DNA of 64,000 nt from an uncultured Pseudoteredinibacter sp. (GCF_947500695.1 NZ_CANMSS010000010.1:118895-182894), one strand, 5' to 3'; positions 23,996 to 33,029 are shown, counted from the first letter of the stretch. Translations and numbers: made by a program. Notes: generated from the sequence alone by a model not told the origin.

Positions 23996-25105
23996 ATGAT
24001 GGCTGAATTATCTGTTTTGTTTGAAGAGTTGGAAGCGGCGGCTGGTAAAAAAATCGGCGTGGCAACTTTAAATGCTGAAAAATCCCTTAACTCTCTTAAT
24101 TTGCAGATGATCGATTTACTGCAAGAGCGTTTTAGTGCCTGGGAAGAAGATGATGCAATTACCTGTGTGTTTTTGCAGGGTGCTGGCGATAAGGCATTTT
24201 GTGCGGGCGGTGATGTTGTCGCTTTGCATGGTGGCAGCGCTGCCTACGGCGAGGCGGTCCCAAACGATTACTGTGTAAACTTTTTCGCGCGTGAATATGC
24301 ATTGGATTATCACATGCATACTTTCAAGAAGCCTATTATTTTATGGGGCCACGGAATTGTGATGGGGGGCGGCCTTGGTTTAATGGATGCTGCGAGTCAT
24401 CGTGTAGCGACAGAAACCAATCGTATGGCCATGCCGGAGGTTACTATTGGTTTGTACCCTGATGTGGGCGGCACATGGTTTCTAAATCACGCTCCGGGTA
24501 ATACAGGTTTGTTTCTCGGTTTAACCGGCGCCAATATCAATGCGGCAGATGCTAAGTTTGTTGGCTTGGCAGATCGTTTGGTGGCTAATGAGTATCGTGC
24601 CAATGTGCTGGCAGATTTGCAGGCTGCGGATTGGGCTGCTGATGCGGAAGCGGTAGTTAATAAAGTGCTGCGTGCTTACGAGGCCAAGTCTCAAGATAAA
24701 ATGCCAGAGCCTAATGTGCGCCCCAATTATGATTTGATTAATCAGCTTTGCGATGGCGACTCCGCTGCTGAAATCTGTCAGCAAATTTTGGATTATCAAA
24801 CGGAAGATAAGTGGCTTTCGCGTGCCATTGGTACCTTGCGTAATGGTTGTCCAATTACGCCGCATTTGGTCGTCGCTCAAATGCGTGAGGGAGCACATAA
24901 AGGCTTGGCTGATGTGTTTCGTATGGAGCTAGTTATGTCGCGTCATTGTGCGGCGAAGGGGCACTTCAAAGAAGGTGTGCGTGCGCTACTGATTGATAAA
25001 GATCGTCAGCCCAACTGGCAACATAAAAACATTGCCGATGTGACCGCCGCTGAGGTCGCAGAGTTTTTCGTTCCTTTTGATGATGATCCTTTAAGCCACC
25101 TTTAA
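23996..25105 (+). CDS. 3-hydroxyisobutyryl-CoA hydrolase
   Basis: 369 residues (ATG at 23996, with a second ATG directly after). It is a crotonase-fold enzyme of the longer HIBCH type, with FCAGGDVVALHGGS, then GHGIVMGGGLGLMDAASHRVA and MAMPEVTIGLYPDVGGTWFLN. The latter matches the hydrolase-type active site (E in PEV, D in PDVG) rather than the hydratase pair. The C-terminal about 100 residues carry the HIBCH-specific extension (VFRMELVMSRHC, FKEGVRALLIDKD). It frees 3-hydroxyisobutyrate from CoA, preventing build-up of reactive methacrylyl-CoA. It sits between inverted repeat C and mmsB. Confidence 0.92.
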   Translation: MMAELSVLFEELEAAAGKKIGVATLNAEKSLNSLNLQMIDLLQERFSAWEEDDAITCVFLQGAGDKAFCAGGDVVALHGGSAAYGEAVPNDYCVNFFAREYALDYHMHTFKKPIILWGHGIVMGGGLGLMDAASHRVATETNRMAMPEVTIGLYPDVGGTWFLNHAPGNTGLFLGLTGANINAADAKFVGLADRLVANEYRANVLADLQAADWAADAEAVVNKVLRAYEAKSQDKMPEPNVRPNYDLINQLCDGDSAAEICQQILDYQTEDKWLSRAIGTLRNGCPITPHLVVAQMREGAHKGLADVFRMELVMSRHCAAKGHFKEGVRALLIDKDRQPNWQHKNIADVTAAEVAEFFVPFDDDPLSHL

Positions 25106-25155
25106 GTCGACTAAGCGTTGACTCGAGGCCAAAGTATCCTAATTTGGAGAAAGTT

Positions 25156-26052
25156 ATGAGCAAAAATATTGCCTTTATTGGCTTAGGAAATATGGGCGCG
25201 GGTATGGCGGCCAACCTAGTAAAGGCGGGCTTTACGGTTACCGCTTTTGATTTGTCGGCCGAGGCTTTAAATCAAGCTAAAGCTAATGGCTGCGCGGTTG
25301 CCAATAGCGCGACTGATGCGGTGGCCTCTGCTGATGTGATCGTATCCATGCTGCCCAATGGGCAAATTGTTGAAAACCTATATATCCACAATGACAAGCT
25401 GCTTTCATCGATAGCAAAACATGCTTTGATTATTGATTGCTCGACTATCGCGCCAGAAAATGCCCGTAATCTTATCGCTGCGGCAGCTGATGCAGGGATT
25501 GCGGCAATTGATGCGCCGGTGTCTGGTGGTGTTGCTGCGGCAGCGGCTGGCAGCTTGGCATTTATGTGTGGTGGCGAGGAGTCAGCCTGTGAAGCGGCTA
25601 AACCTGTGCTTGAGGCCATGGGAGCTAATATTTTCCGCGCTGGTGATGCGGGCGCAGGGCAGGTGGCTAAGATCTGTAATAATATGCTGTTGGCTATTCA
25701 TATGACAGGCACTGCGGAGGCCTTGCAGCTGGGTATGGATAATGGTTTAGATCCAGCCGTTTTATCCAATATTATGCTTAAGAGCTCTGGTTGTAATTGG
25801 AGCCTCGAAAAATATAACCCGGTTCCTGGGGTGATGGAGGGGGTTCCATCCAGCAACAATTATCAGGGCGGCTTTATGGTTGACTTGATGTTGAAGGATC
25901 TGGGTTTGGCGATGGAGGCTGCCTTGGCAAGCCGATCATCCACCCCAATGGGTGCTGCGGCGCGTAATTTGTATAGCTTGCATAAAAACAGCGATCAAAG
26001 TGACAAGGGTGCGAAAGACTTCTCTTCTATCCTTGAGTTGTTTGCAAGGTAG
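25156..26052 (+). CDS. mmsB: 3-hydroxyisobutyrate dehydrogenase
   Basis: 298 residues from the ATG at 25156, preceded by TTGGAGAAAG. The N-terminal NAD-binding motif is FIGLGNMGAGMAANLVKAG, followed by the substrate-binding DAPVSGGVAAAAAGSL and the catalytic lysine region GAGQVAKICNNML, all diagnostic of beta-hydroxyacid dehydrogenases of the MmsB type. It oxidises 3-hydroxyisobutyrate to methylmalonate semialdehyde, the substrate of MmsA encoded at the head of the operon. It is the last gene of the valine cluster. The following 268 bases contain no gene and no clear terminator that I can see. Confidence 0.94.
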   Translation: MSKNIAFIGLGNMGAGMAANLVKAGFTVTAFDLSAEALNQAKANGCAVANSATDAVASADVIVSMLPNGQIVENLYIHNDKLLSSIAKHALIIDCSTIAPENARNLIAAAADAGIAAIDAPVSGGVAAAAAGSLAFMCGGEESACEAAKPVLEAMGANIFRAGDAGAGQVAKICNNMLLAIHMTGTAEALQLGMDNGLDPAVLSNIMLKSSGCNWSLEKYNPVPGVMEGVPSSNNYQGGFMVDLMLKDLGLAMEAALASRSSTPMGAAARNLYSLHKNSDQSDKGAKDFSSILELFAR

Positions 26053-26320
26053 CCTACCTTATTGAGTGGCGTATTAAGCTGTTGCTACATGTTGACATGA
26101 TTTAATACGTCGCTTTTCCACATCTTTAAATATTTCGAATATCCTCTTTTACTAATACGGTTAAGTGGCGTTCCTTTTCGTGCGATTAGTCACCGCTTGA
26201 TTGTTTGCCGTTTTACTTTTGGCCAAGTACTATCAAGACTCGTAGTCTAATATCAAGGTTAAAAGCCCGTATCAAGTTAATACATGGCACTTAGCCTACA
26301 ATTCTTACAAGGTTTACATT

Positions 26321-27793
26321 ATGTCCTCAATGCTTAGTCGCTTGGCGGCTACTTGCTTTGTGCTGTTGTCTGGCTCTGCGCTCGCTGAGTCTGTGCCAAA
26401 AGCAAAGCTTGAACCCTGTTATCTGCCCAATTTATCTGATCAAGTATTTTGTGGTGAGCTTACTCGCCCAGAGACGGTCGGTGGCGAAAAAACAATTGCC
26501 GTGCACTATGCGGTACTGCCTGCGCTGAGGGATAATTTTCCTGGGGAGGCTGTACTTGCAATTGCTGGGGGGCCGGGGCAGTCGGCAATGGATTTGGCCG
26601 CTCACTTCAATCAAACCTTAAGCGATGTGCGGCGAGAGCGAGACATCTTACTGATTGATCAGCGTGGTACCGGGCGCTCTAACATTTTGCATTGCGATGA
26701 AATGGATTCTCTAGAGCAGTTATCCTTTGACGATCAGAGTATGGACATCGCTAAAGAGACTCAGCGCTGCAAAGATGATTTGGCAGTCGATCTAAATGGC
26801 TATACTAGCCGCCAAGCGCTTGCTGATTTTGAAGCTATTCGTAAAAAGCTAAATTACGAAAAGTTGCATTTGTTTGGCACTTCTTATGGCACTCGTATGG
26901 TGCAGCTGTATATGCGTCATCATCCTAATGTCATCGCAACAGCGAGCATGGACGGTCTTGTGCCGCTGCAGCAAAATGTTCTTGCAGTGGGCGAATCTGT
27001 AGACCACTCTATGGAGCTAATGCTAAAGCAGTGTGAGCTCCAGCCGGCTTGCCATAATCGTTTTCCTAACCTCAGGCAAGATTTTGAAAGTCTGCTGAGT
27101 AATATTGGCGGGCAAACCCTGTTGCAAGGCGTAAAGCATCCGATATCGGCAGAAGGAGCCGCGCTGCGCCTGACGAAATCAAAGCTCAATGGAATTTTAC
27201 GCTTAGCGCTATACAGCCAGCAGGCCAGGAGTTTACTGCCTTATGCTATTGATCGTTTAAAGCTTGGTGATAGCGGGCCTGTGCTTGGCTTGTTTGGTTT
27301 GACCATGTCTGGTTTTGATCTTGCGATGGGCATGCATGCAGCGGTGGTCTGTGCAGAGGACTGGCCAAGATTAACAGAGCAAGATAGGCAAGCCTTGAAG
27401 GGAAGTTTAATTGGCGAGGATATGATTGCCGCATTGGATATTGCCTGTCCGATTTGGCAGCTGGAGGCTGATGTTGCAGATTTTGCAGAGCCTTTGCACA
27501 GTGATATTCCTACATTGTTGTTGTCCGGAAAATATGACCCCGCGACACCGCCAGCGTGGGCCGAGACAATGATTGAACAGCTAAGTCATAGTCGACATAT
27601 CGTCTTCCCTAATGGCACTCATGCAGTAGCGGGGCATACCTGTGCTGATGAATTGATCACTGCTTTTATCAGCAATCCTAAGTTGGATGAGCTCGATGTG
27701 AGCTGTGTTGAAAAAGATAGGGAGCGAGGCTTTTTTATAAATGCCAATACAGCTTCGGCCGCAGTAACAGAGAAGGAATCTGCTGATGATTGA
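26321..27793 (+). CDS. exported alpha/beta hydrolase with TAP-like C-terminal domain (probable peptidase)
   Basis: 490 residues. Residues 1-22 are a signal peptide (cut near ALA-ES), so it acts outside the cytoplasm. The hydrolase core shows the oxyanion HGGPG-type stretch as AGGPGQSAMD, LLIDQRGTGRS, the nucleophile elbow GTSYGTR (serine), a late aspartate in SGKYDPATPP and the histidine in PNGTHAVAG. This is the tripeptidyl-aminopeptidase / proline-iminopeptidase type. It overlaps the next gene, an ABC ATPase, by 8 bases and forms a three-gene unit with it and the permease. The substrate is unknown; the coupling hints that the transporter exports something the hydrolase processes or protects against. 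Confidence 0.85.
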   Translation: MSSMLSRLAATCFVLLSGSALAESVPKAKLEPCYLPNLSDQVFCGELTRPETVGGEKTIAVHYAVLPALRDNFPGEAVLAIAGGPGQSAMDLAAHFNQTLSDVRRERDILLIDQRGTGRSNILHCDEMDSLEQLSFDDQSMDIAKETQRCKDDLAVDLNGYTSRQALADFEAIRKKLNYEKLHLFGTSYGTRMVQLYMRHHPNVIATASMDGLVPLQQNVLAVGESVDHSMELMLKQCELQPACHNRFPNLRQDFESLLSNIGGQTLLQGVKHPISAEGAALRLTKSKLNGILRLALYSQQARSLLPYAIDRLKLGDSGPVLGLFGLTMSGFDLAMGMHAAVVCAEDWPRLTEQDRQALKGSLIGEDMIAALDIACPIWQLEADVADFAEPLHSDIPTLLLSGKYDPATPPAWAETMIEQLSHSRHIVFPNGTHAVAGHTCADELITAFISNPKLDELDVSCVEKDRERGFFINANTASAAVTEKESADD

Positions 27794-28520
27794 GGTGCAC
27801 AATTTAAGTAAAAAGATTGCCGATGTTCAGGCCTTGGATCAGCTGAGCTTCAGTGCAGGCGATGGAAAGATAACCGGTTTGTTAGGGCCAAATGGTGCCG
27901 GTAAAACGACCTGCCTCAGAACATTGTTTAATCTGCTTGATGCCGATAATGGTTGGGCTAAGGTGGATGGTATTAATGTGAAAGAGAATCCTCTAAAAGC
28001 TAAGAAGGGATTGGGCTTGTTCCCTGACCCTTTTGGTTTGTATGAACGCTTAAGCCCTCGGGAGTATATTCAGTACTTTGCTGAGTTAAATGGCCTTGCA
28101 AGTTCAGCGGCGAGCGCCGCTTGTGAAGAGGTGATTGAGCGTTTGCAAATGTCGGATATCGCTGATCGTCGCTGCAAAGGCTTTTCCCAAGGTCAGCGCA
28201 TGAAAACGGCCTTGGCGCAAGCGATCGTACATAAACCCCAAAATATTGTACTTGATGAGCCCACCCGTGGGCTTGATGTAATGAGTACGCGAACTCTGCG
28301 AGACTTGCTGCTTGCCCTTAAAGCCGACGGGCACTGTATTTTATTTTCATCTCATGTGATGCAAGAGGTATCCGCTTTATGTGATGAAGTGGTGGTGATG
28401 GCCGCTGGCAGAGCAATTGCTCAGGGGAGCCCGGCTGAACTTTGTGAGCGCACAGAGCAAGATAGTTTAGAAGAGGCCTTCATAAGTCTTATCGGTTCAG
28501 ATGAGGGGATTGCTGCATAA
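27786..28520 (+). CDS. ABC transporter ATP-binding protein, NatA-like
   Basis: 244 residues, a stand-alone ATPase. It has Walker A GPNGAGKTT, a Q-loop region (LGLFPDPFGLYERLSPREY), signature FSQGQRMKTALAQA, Walker B IVLDEPTRGLD and the H-loop SSHVM, all intact. The FSQGQ wording and the GLFPD-GLYERLSPRE pattern are those of NatA-type exporters (sodium, drugs or antimicrobial peptides). It pairs with the permease gene that starts on its last base. The C-terminus (EEAFISLIGSDEG) is the usual short helix of this type. Confidence 0.92.
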   Translation: MIEVHNLSKKIADVQALDQLSFSAGDGKITGLLGPNGAGKTTCLRTLFNLLDADNGWAKVDGINVKENPLKAKKGLGLFPDPFGLYERLSPREYIQYFAELNGLASSAASAACEEVIERLQMSDIADRRCKGFSQGQRMKTALAQAIVHKPQNIVLDEPTRGLDVMSTRTLRDLLLALKADGHCILFSSHVMQEVSALCDEVVVMAAGRAIAQGSPAELCERTEQDSLEEAFISLIGSDEGIAA

Positions 28521-29665
28521 TGACCGCTTGGATAAAGATTTATAAAAAAGAAATGAAGGATGCCATACGTGATCGACGATCAGTCATGGCGGCCTTGTCA
28601 TATTCTATCGGCACCCCTTTGATCATGTGTATTTTGTTCATCGCCATGATTGATAAATTTTCGAGTCCCAGTGCCTTGTATCTTACGATTGAGAATCCGC
28701 AACAAGCGCCAGAGCTAATGCGTCATTTGCAGAGTAAGGATATTTTTTCTAAGGATGCCTTGCCGGAAGGCAAGAGTACCAAAGCCATCACTTTAACGAT
28801 CGATGACGGCTATTTGTATGCCATGCAGCATGGAGAGTTGGCAACACTTACTATAACGGCCGATTTCTCAAACGATAATTTGCGCAGCTCGATTCGACGT
28901 TTACAGCGGGAGCTTAGAAGCTTTTCAAGGGAAGTCGCAGCGTTACGTTTAATTGCGCGAGGTGTCTCGCCCGAAGTTATCAGGGTTTTGGATGTGCAGG
29001 CTAAGGATACTGCTAAGCCAGAGGCAAAAGGTGGATTCATTATTGGTGTTGCTATCTTTATGATGATTTACGCCGTGTTTATCTCTGGTATGAACTTGGC
29101 CATTGACACTAGTGCTGGTGAGCGCGAAAGAAACTCTCTTGCATTAATGCTGAGTTTGCCCATTCGCGTAAGTGATTTAGTCCTGGGTAAGCTGCTGGCG
29201 GTAAGTAGCTTTGCGCTATTTGGTTTATGCATGATTTTGTTGGTGTCGAAAATAGCTTATGCCTATGTGCCATGGCAGGAGCTGGGCGCCAATGTCATTA
29301 TTGATGGCCGCTTCGCCTTATATATGTTGCTGTTCAGTTTTCCTCTGGCTTTGCTGGCGGCCAGCATGCAGTTATTTGTGTCTTTTATGGCAAAAACGTT
29401 TAAAGAGGCGCAATCCTATTTAACCATTGTTTTAATTTTGCCAATGGGTATGGCCATGGTCACAGGCTATGACATTGGCCCAGACATGTTACGCTGGCTG
29501 CCGGTTTCTGGGCAGCAAAAAGCATTGATGGAAGTGGTAAAAGGAAATGTGCTGCCTTGGGATTCACTGCTGATGGCGACGGCAATCACTTTGCTGTTAA
29601 CGGGCGCGCTGGTAGCTGCGCTGATGAAGTTGTTAAGTAGCGAGAAAACGGTCTTTTCGTTATAG
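28520..29665 (+). CDS. ABC transporter permease, NatB-like (ABC-2 type)
   Basis: 381 residues. There is one membrane segment near the N-terminus (about 24-44) and a large extracytoplasmic domain (about 45-170). Five further segments follow in the second half (about 172-192, 225-247, 270-295, 305-325, 345-370), with the AGERERNSLALMLSLP stretch that contacts the ATPase in ABC-2/NatB permeases. Its start shares one base with the end of the ATPase gene. It forms the membrane part of the exporter; the substrate is unknown. A 10-base perfect hairpin follows its stop. Confidence 0.9.
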   Translation: MTAWIKIYKKEMKDAIRDRRSVMAALSYSIGTPLIMCILFIAMIDKFSSPSALYLTIENPQQAPELMRHLQSKDIFSKDALPEGKSTKAITLTIDDGYLYAMQHGELATLTITADFSNDNLRSSIRRLQRELRSFSREVAALRLIARGVSPEVIRVLDVQAKDTAKPEAKGGFIIGVAIFMMIYAVFISGMNLAIDTSAGERERNSLALMLSLPIRVSDLVLGKLLAVSSFALFGLCMILLVSKIAYAYVPWQELGANVIIDGRFALYMLLFSFPLALLAASMQLFVSFMAKTFKEAQSYLTIVLILPMGMAMVTGYDIGPDMLRWLPVSGQQKALMEVVKGNVLPWDSLLMATAITLLLTGALVAALMKLLSSEKTVFSL

Positions 29666-29676
29666 CGTCGCTACTC

Positions 29677-29714
29677 GCTTTCTGGCTTCCCTAAACTTGG
29701 GGGGGCCAGAAAGC
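29677..29714. terminator. hairpin between convergent NatB-like and YceI-like genes
   Basis: GCTTTCTGGC (29677-29686) pairs perfectly with GCCAGAAAGC (29705-29714), and the loop itself contains a CCC/GGG pair. There is no long T run on either side. The position between two convergent genes suggests a shared terminator. Confidence 0.6.
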
Positions 29715-29727
29715 TATTAGACTTCGA

Positions 29728-30303
29728 TTAGTCGGCCTTTAAGTCCATTATGAGTTGTACATTCACCGCCGCAGAGCTGGCGATATCAATATTGCCTACA
29801 GTGCCGGCTAACTTGTTAAGGTTTGAGTTTGGAATGCCAAAGTCGCTTGCTGAAACAAGTACGGCTTTACGGCTGCTAACCATTAAGCGGCGGCCGGTGT
29901 TGGCGACTAGTAATTCTAAACCTAACTCCTTGCTGCCTTGCCAAATCTTTAAAGTCCCTTTCACCAACATCGACTTTATCTCACCGGTTTTGGGGAGACT
30001 GTGTGGGTCAATATGGGCGCTAATTTCAATCGATGGGTATTTGTCGTACTCAAAAAATAAATCTCTAAGTCTTCCATCACGAATAGGGTTAATGGTGTCT
30101 AGGTTTTTTAAGTCGATATGGGCGACAAATTTCCCGTTTTTATCAAGCGCGCCGCTTAGCTTGCTAATGGTGGCAGGCTCGATAATGTATTGCTTCTTGG
30201 TGGTGGCAAAGTTAAGGGCAGATAGCTCGGGATTAATTTCGTAATGCCCAGCAAAGAGTTTTGGGGCAAGTAGAATGCACAGGGCTAGCATCCAGTACTT
30301 CAT
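29728..30303 (-). CDS. YceI-like periplasmic protein
   Basis: 191 residues with a signal peptide (residues 1-18, cut after LFA). The rest fits the YceI lipocalin-like barrel. It has an opening HYEINPELSALNFATTK strand, a central F-x-A-x-I-D-L-KNLDT strand, the characteristic R-D-x-x-L-R-D-L-x-F-E-Y-D-K-Y-P segment and a closing SDFGIPN-x-N loop. YceI proteins bind isoprenoid-like or other hydrophobic ligands and often respond to acid or stress. The gene is alone, convergent with the ABC exporter and separated from accC by a strong terminator. Confidence 0.85.
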   Translation of the reverse strand: MKYWMLALCILLAPKLFAGHYEINPELSALNFATTKKQYIIEPATISKLSGALDKNGKFVAHIDLKNLDTINPIRDGRLRDLFFEYDKYPSIEISAHIDPHSLPKTGEIKSMLVKGTLKIWQGSKELGLELLVANTGRRLMVSSRKAVLVSASDFGIPNSNLNKLAGTVGNIDIASSAAVNVQLIMDLKAD

Positions 30304-30346
30304 ATTATTCTCCGTTATAATTGTTACTTTGTAAGCAGCATAGCAG

Positions 30347-30383
30347 AAAAAAGGGGCTAGAACCTATGGCTCTGCCCCTTTTT
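30347..30383. terminator. Rho-independent terminator after accC
   Basis: A-run plus GGGGC (30347-30357) pairs with GCCCC plus T-run (30374-30383). On the minus strand the stem is followed by a T-rich tract, so it ends the aroQ-accB-accC transcript just before the YceI-like gene. Confidence 0.85.
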
Positions 30384-30411
30384 GGTGCTGCGTATTTAGA
30401 AGAAAGCTGAC

Positions 30412-31755
30412 TTAGCTTAAGCCTAGTTTCTTCTCAAGGTAGTGGATGTTCACACCACCTTCGGCAAATGCTCGATCGCGTGCCAATTCCTGTTGTAGCG
30501 GAATGTTGGTTTTGATGCCGTCGACAATCATCTCATCCAAAGCGCTTCGCATACGTAGCAAAGCTTCTTCGCGAGTATCGCCAAAAGTAATTAACTTAGC
30601 GATCATTGAGTCATAGTTAGGCGGTACCAAGTAGCCACTGTATAGATGTGAGTCTACTCGTACACCTAGCCCACCTGGCGGGTGAAAGTTAGTTACACGG
30701 CCGGGGCTCGGCAAAAATGACTTTGGATCTTCGGCGTTAATGCGTGCTTCAAATGAGTGCCCTTTGATGACAATGTCTTCTTGTTTCAAAGAGAGTGGTT
30801 CGCCACAACAAACGCGAATCTGTTCTTTGATTAAGTCGACACCGGTCACCATTTCGGTAACTGGATGCTCAACCTGAATACGGGTATTCATTTCGATAAA
30901 ATAGAAGCGACCGCCCTCGTATAGGAACTCAAAAGTACCAGCGCCGCGGTATCCAATTTCGATACAGGCGTTGACACAAGATTGCTGAACTTCGGCACGT
31001 ACATCATCAGGAATACCTGGTGCTGGTGCTTCTTCAAGAACTTTTTGGTGGCGGCGTTGCAAAGAACAGTCGCGATCACCTAAGTGAATGGCGCCACCCT
31101 GTCCGTCGGACATAACCTGGATTTCTACGTGGCGAGGGTTCTGTAAAAACTTTTCCATGTAGACAGTATCGTCACCAAAAGCCGCTTTTGCTTCAGCTTT
31201 AGTAATGGCGATCGATTGGATCAGCTCTTTTTCTTCATGAACAACACGCATGCCTCGGCCACCGCCGCCAGCGGCAGCTTTGATGATAACCGGATAACCG
31301 ACATCGCGACCAATGCGTAAGCAGGTTTCTTTGTGCTCCGGTAGTGGGCCGTCAGAACCCGGTACGGTTGGTACGCCGGCGCGTTTCATGGCTGAGATGG
31401 CCGAAACCTTATCACCCATTAAGCGGATCACATCGGCATCGGGGCCGATAAAGGTAAAGCCGCTTTTTTGTACCTGCTCTGCAAAGTCAGCATTTTCCGC
31501 AAGGAAGCCGTAGCCGGGGTGTACTGCTGTAGAGTCAGTAATCTCCATGGCGCTGATAAGAGCTGGAATGTTTAAATAACTTTCTGGCGATGGGTTAGGG
31601 CCAATGCAAACTGATTCATCAGCCAATCGCACATGTTTCAAATCGCGGTCAATCTTCGAGTGCACCGCTACAGTTTTAATGCCCATTTCTTTACAGGCAC
31701 GCAAAATGCGTAGTGCAATCTCACCGCGGTTGGCAATGAGTAATTTCTGTATCAT
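30412..31755 (-). CDS. accC: biotin carboxylase subunit of acetyl-CoA carboxylase
   Basis: 447 residues, full length. It opens MIQKLLIANRGEIALRI, the family's N-terminus. The ATP-grasp glycine-rich loop is KAAAGGGGRGM and the active-site stretch is FIEMNTRIQVEHPVTEMVTG, with the HFEAR-type SFEARINAEDP further on. The enzyme carboxylates biotin on AccB with ATP and bicarbonate, the first half of malonyl-CoA synthesis for fatty acids. A strong GAGGAA ribosome site precedes the ATG. Gene order aroQ-accB-accC is standard in gammaproteobacteria. Confidence 0.98.
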   Translation of the reverse strand: MIQKLLIANRGEIALRILRACKEMGIKTVAVHSKIDRDLKHVRLADESVCIGPNPSPESYLNIPALISAMEITDSTAVHPGYGFLAENADFAEQVQKSGFTFIGPDADVIRLMGDKVSAISAMKRAGVPTVPGSDGPLPEHKETCLRIGRDVGYPVIIKAAAGGGGRGMRVVHEEKELIQSIAITKAEAKAAFGDDTVYMEKFLQNPRHVEIQVMSDGQGGAIHLGDRDCSLQRRHQKVLEEAPAPGIPDDVRAEVQQSCVNACIEIGYRGAGTFEFLYEGGRFYFIEMNTRIQVEHPVTEMVTGVDLIKEQIRVCCGEPLSLKQEDIVIKGHSFEARINAEDPKSFLPSPGRVTNFHPPGGLGVRVDSHLYSGYLVPPNYDSMIAKLITFGDTREEALLRMRSALDEMIVDGIKTNIPLQQELARDRAFAEGGVNIHYLEKKLGLS

Positions 31756-31804
31756 AAATGTTTCCTCAATGGGCTATTGTTTATCGCTTAGGGTGGAAGT
31801 CGAT

Positions 31805-32269
31805 TTAAACAATAGTTACCAGAGGTTGATCAAATTCAACTGGCTCGCCATCTTCGATCAAGATGGCTTCGATGATGCCGGCTTTGTCTGCTTCAATTTG
31901 GTTCATCATCTTCATGGCTTCAACAATACAAACCACATCGCCAGGTTTAACCTGCTGGCCTACTTTCACAAACGGCGTGGCGCCTGGGCTTGAGGCTGCG
32001 TAGAAGGTTCCAACCATTGGCGATTTAACCGAATGGGTGTTGCTAGCCGGAGCGGCAGGCTCGGAACTTTCGGCTGGGGCTGCAGCGGCAGCTGGAGCAG
32101 CGGCCGGCATCGGAGCGGCTGGAGCCATTGCAGGCATCATTGAAACGGTTTGCATGGAAGAAGAGCCGCGGCTAATGCGAACTGATTCTTCGCCTTCTTT
32201 AATTTCCAATTCGCCGATATCAGATTCTTCTAACAGCTCGATCAGTTTTTTAATTTTACGAATATCCAT
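31805..32269 (-). CDS. accB: biotin carboxyl carrier protein of acetyl-CoA carboxylase
   Basis: 154 residues. The N-terminal helix region (MDIRKIKKLIELLEESDIGELEI) is typical. It is followed by an Ala/Pro-rich flexible linker (about residues 40-75) and the C-terminal biotinyl domain with the modified lysine in VEAMKMMNQIE. The protein carries carboxybiotin between AccC and the carboxyltransferase. It lies 49 bases upstream of accC and 46 bases downstream of aroQ, so the three genes are one transcript. Confidence 0.98.
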   Translation of the reverse strand: MDIRKIKKLIELLEESDIGELEIKEGEESVRISRGSSSMQTVSMMPAMAPAAPMPAAAPAAAAAPAESSEPAAPASNTHSVKSPMVGTFYAASSPGATPFVKVGQQVKPGDVVCIVEAMKMMNQIEADKAGIIEAILIEDGEPVEFDQPLVTIV

Positions 32270-32315
32270 GTTTAAACTCGCTAATTGTTCTGTCGTTAAA
32301 AACGGTTGTGTTGGT

Positions 32316-32753
32316 TCAAGCTACATTCTCTATTGCCCAATCCAAAGCTAGTTCATAGCCTTTGGCGCCAAGGCCGCATATAACGCCCACAGCAATATCG
32401 GAAAAATAGGAATGGTGTCGAAAGCTTTCTCTTTGATGCACATTAGATAAATGCACTTCAATAAAAGGGATGTTTACCCCAGCCAGCGCATCACGCAGTG
32501 CAACGCTGGTATGGGTGAAGGCTGCCGGGTTGAAGATGATAAAATCAACTCCTTCGCGGCGGGCATCATGAATACGTTCAATCAACTCGTATTCGGCATT
32601 GCTCTGCAGGGCCATTAGATGGTGGCCAGCTTCTTTGCATTGTGCGCTTAAGCTTTGATTGATGTCTTCTAAAGTTGTGTGACCGTAAATCTCCGGCTCG
32701 CGAGTGCCAAGCAGGTTCAGGTTTGGGCCATGTAAAACCAAGATGGTGGCCAT
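32316..32753 (-). CDS. aroQ: type II 3-dehydroquinate dehydratase
   Basis: 145 residues, the usual size of the dodecameric type II enzyme. Motifs are GPNLNLLGTREPEIYG (with the catalytic Arg and Tyr), FNPAAFTHTSVALRDAL, and EVHLSNVHQRESFRHHSY (with the catalytic His). It dehydrates 3-dehydroquinate to 3-dehydroshikimate in the shikimate pathway. A good AAAGGGCAG ribosome site precedes the ATG. It is the first gene of the aroQ-accB-accC operon, whose promoter must lie in the roughly 300 bases up to dsbD. Confidence 0.97.
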   Translation of the reverse strand: MATILVLHGPNLNLLGTREPEIYGHTTLEDINQSLSAQCKEAGHHLMALQSNAEYELIERIHDARREGVDFIIFNPAAFTHTSVALRDALAGVNIPFIEVHLSNVHQRESFRHHSYFSDIAVGVICGLGAKGYELALDWAIENVA

Positions 32754-33029
32754 AGCGGCTGCCCTTTATTGTGATTATTGATCAGATGAATATGGGCAGT
32801 GTGCACGATTTTTGGGCGGATGTCTATGTGATTGGCGAAAAACCCGTGTTTTGACGAAGATGCCAACAAGATTGGCGAAGTTGTGCTTTGTTTTTCTCAT
32901 GCAAAAGTCGAGCATATGCTGTGTTTTTGCAAGAAGTGTATCTTTTCGGAGAAGTTGTAATGCTTTTCTGGGTTTTTAGCCTATGTTTTGGTCAACTTCT
33001 GGGAAGTTGCCTTAAAGTGGCATTGAAAA
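32754..33029. other. gene-free region upstream of aroQ-accBC with repeated GAAGTTG heptamers
   Basis: No gene is visible. The heptamer GAAGTTG occurs at 32877-32883, 32951-32957 and 33003-33009. The last copy forms an inverted repeat with CAACTTC at 32993-32999. ATTGGCGAA also occurs twice (near 32831 and 32871). The region must hold the promoter of the minus-strand aroQ operon, so these repeats may be operator sites, but no regulator is known to me for them. Confidence 0.4.

Noticed and set aside
23797..24006. 69-codon open frame on the plus strand between hydratase and hydrolase genes
   Set aside because: It runs through inverted repeat C and is Cys/Ser/Arg-rich repeat translation. The repeat explains the open frame.
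24521..24898. 125-codon open frame on the minus strand
   Set aside because: It is antisense to the 3-hydroxyisobutyryl-CoA hydrolase gene and has no start signal or family motif.
29750..30244. 164-codon open frame on the plus strand
   Set aside because: It lies entirely antisense to the YceI-like gene, which has a signal peptide and family motifs. The opposite frame has no ribosome site and a Ser/Leu-rich shadow composition.
31604..31993. 129-codon open frame on the plus strand
   Set aside because: It is antisense across the accB-accC junction; both real genes are well-known families.
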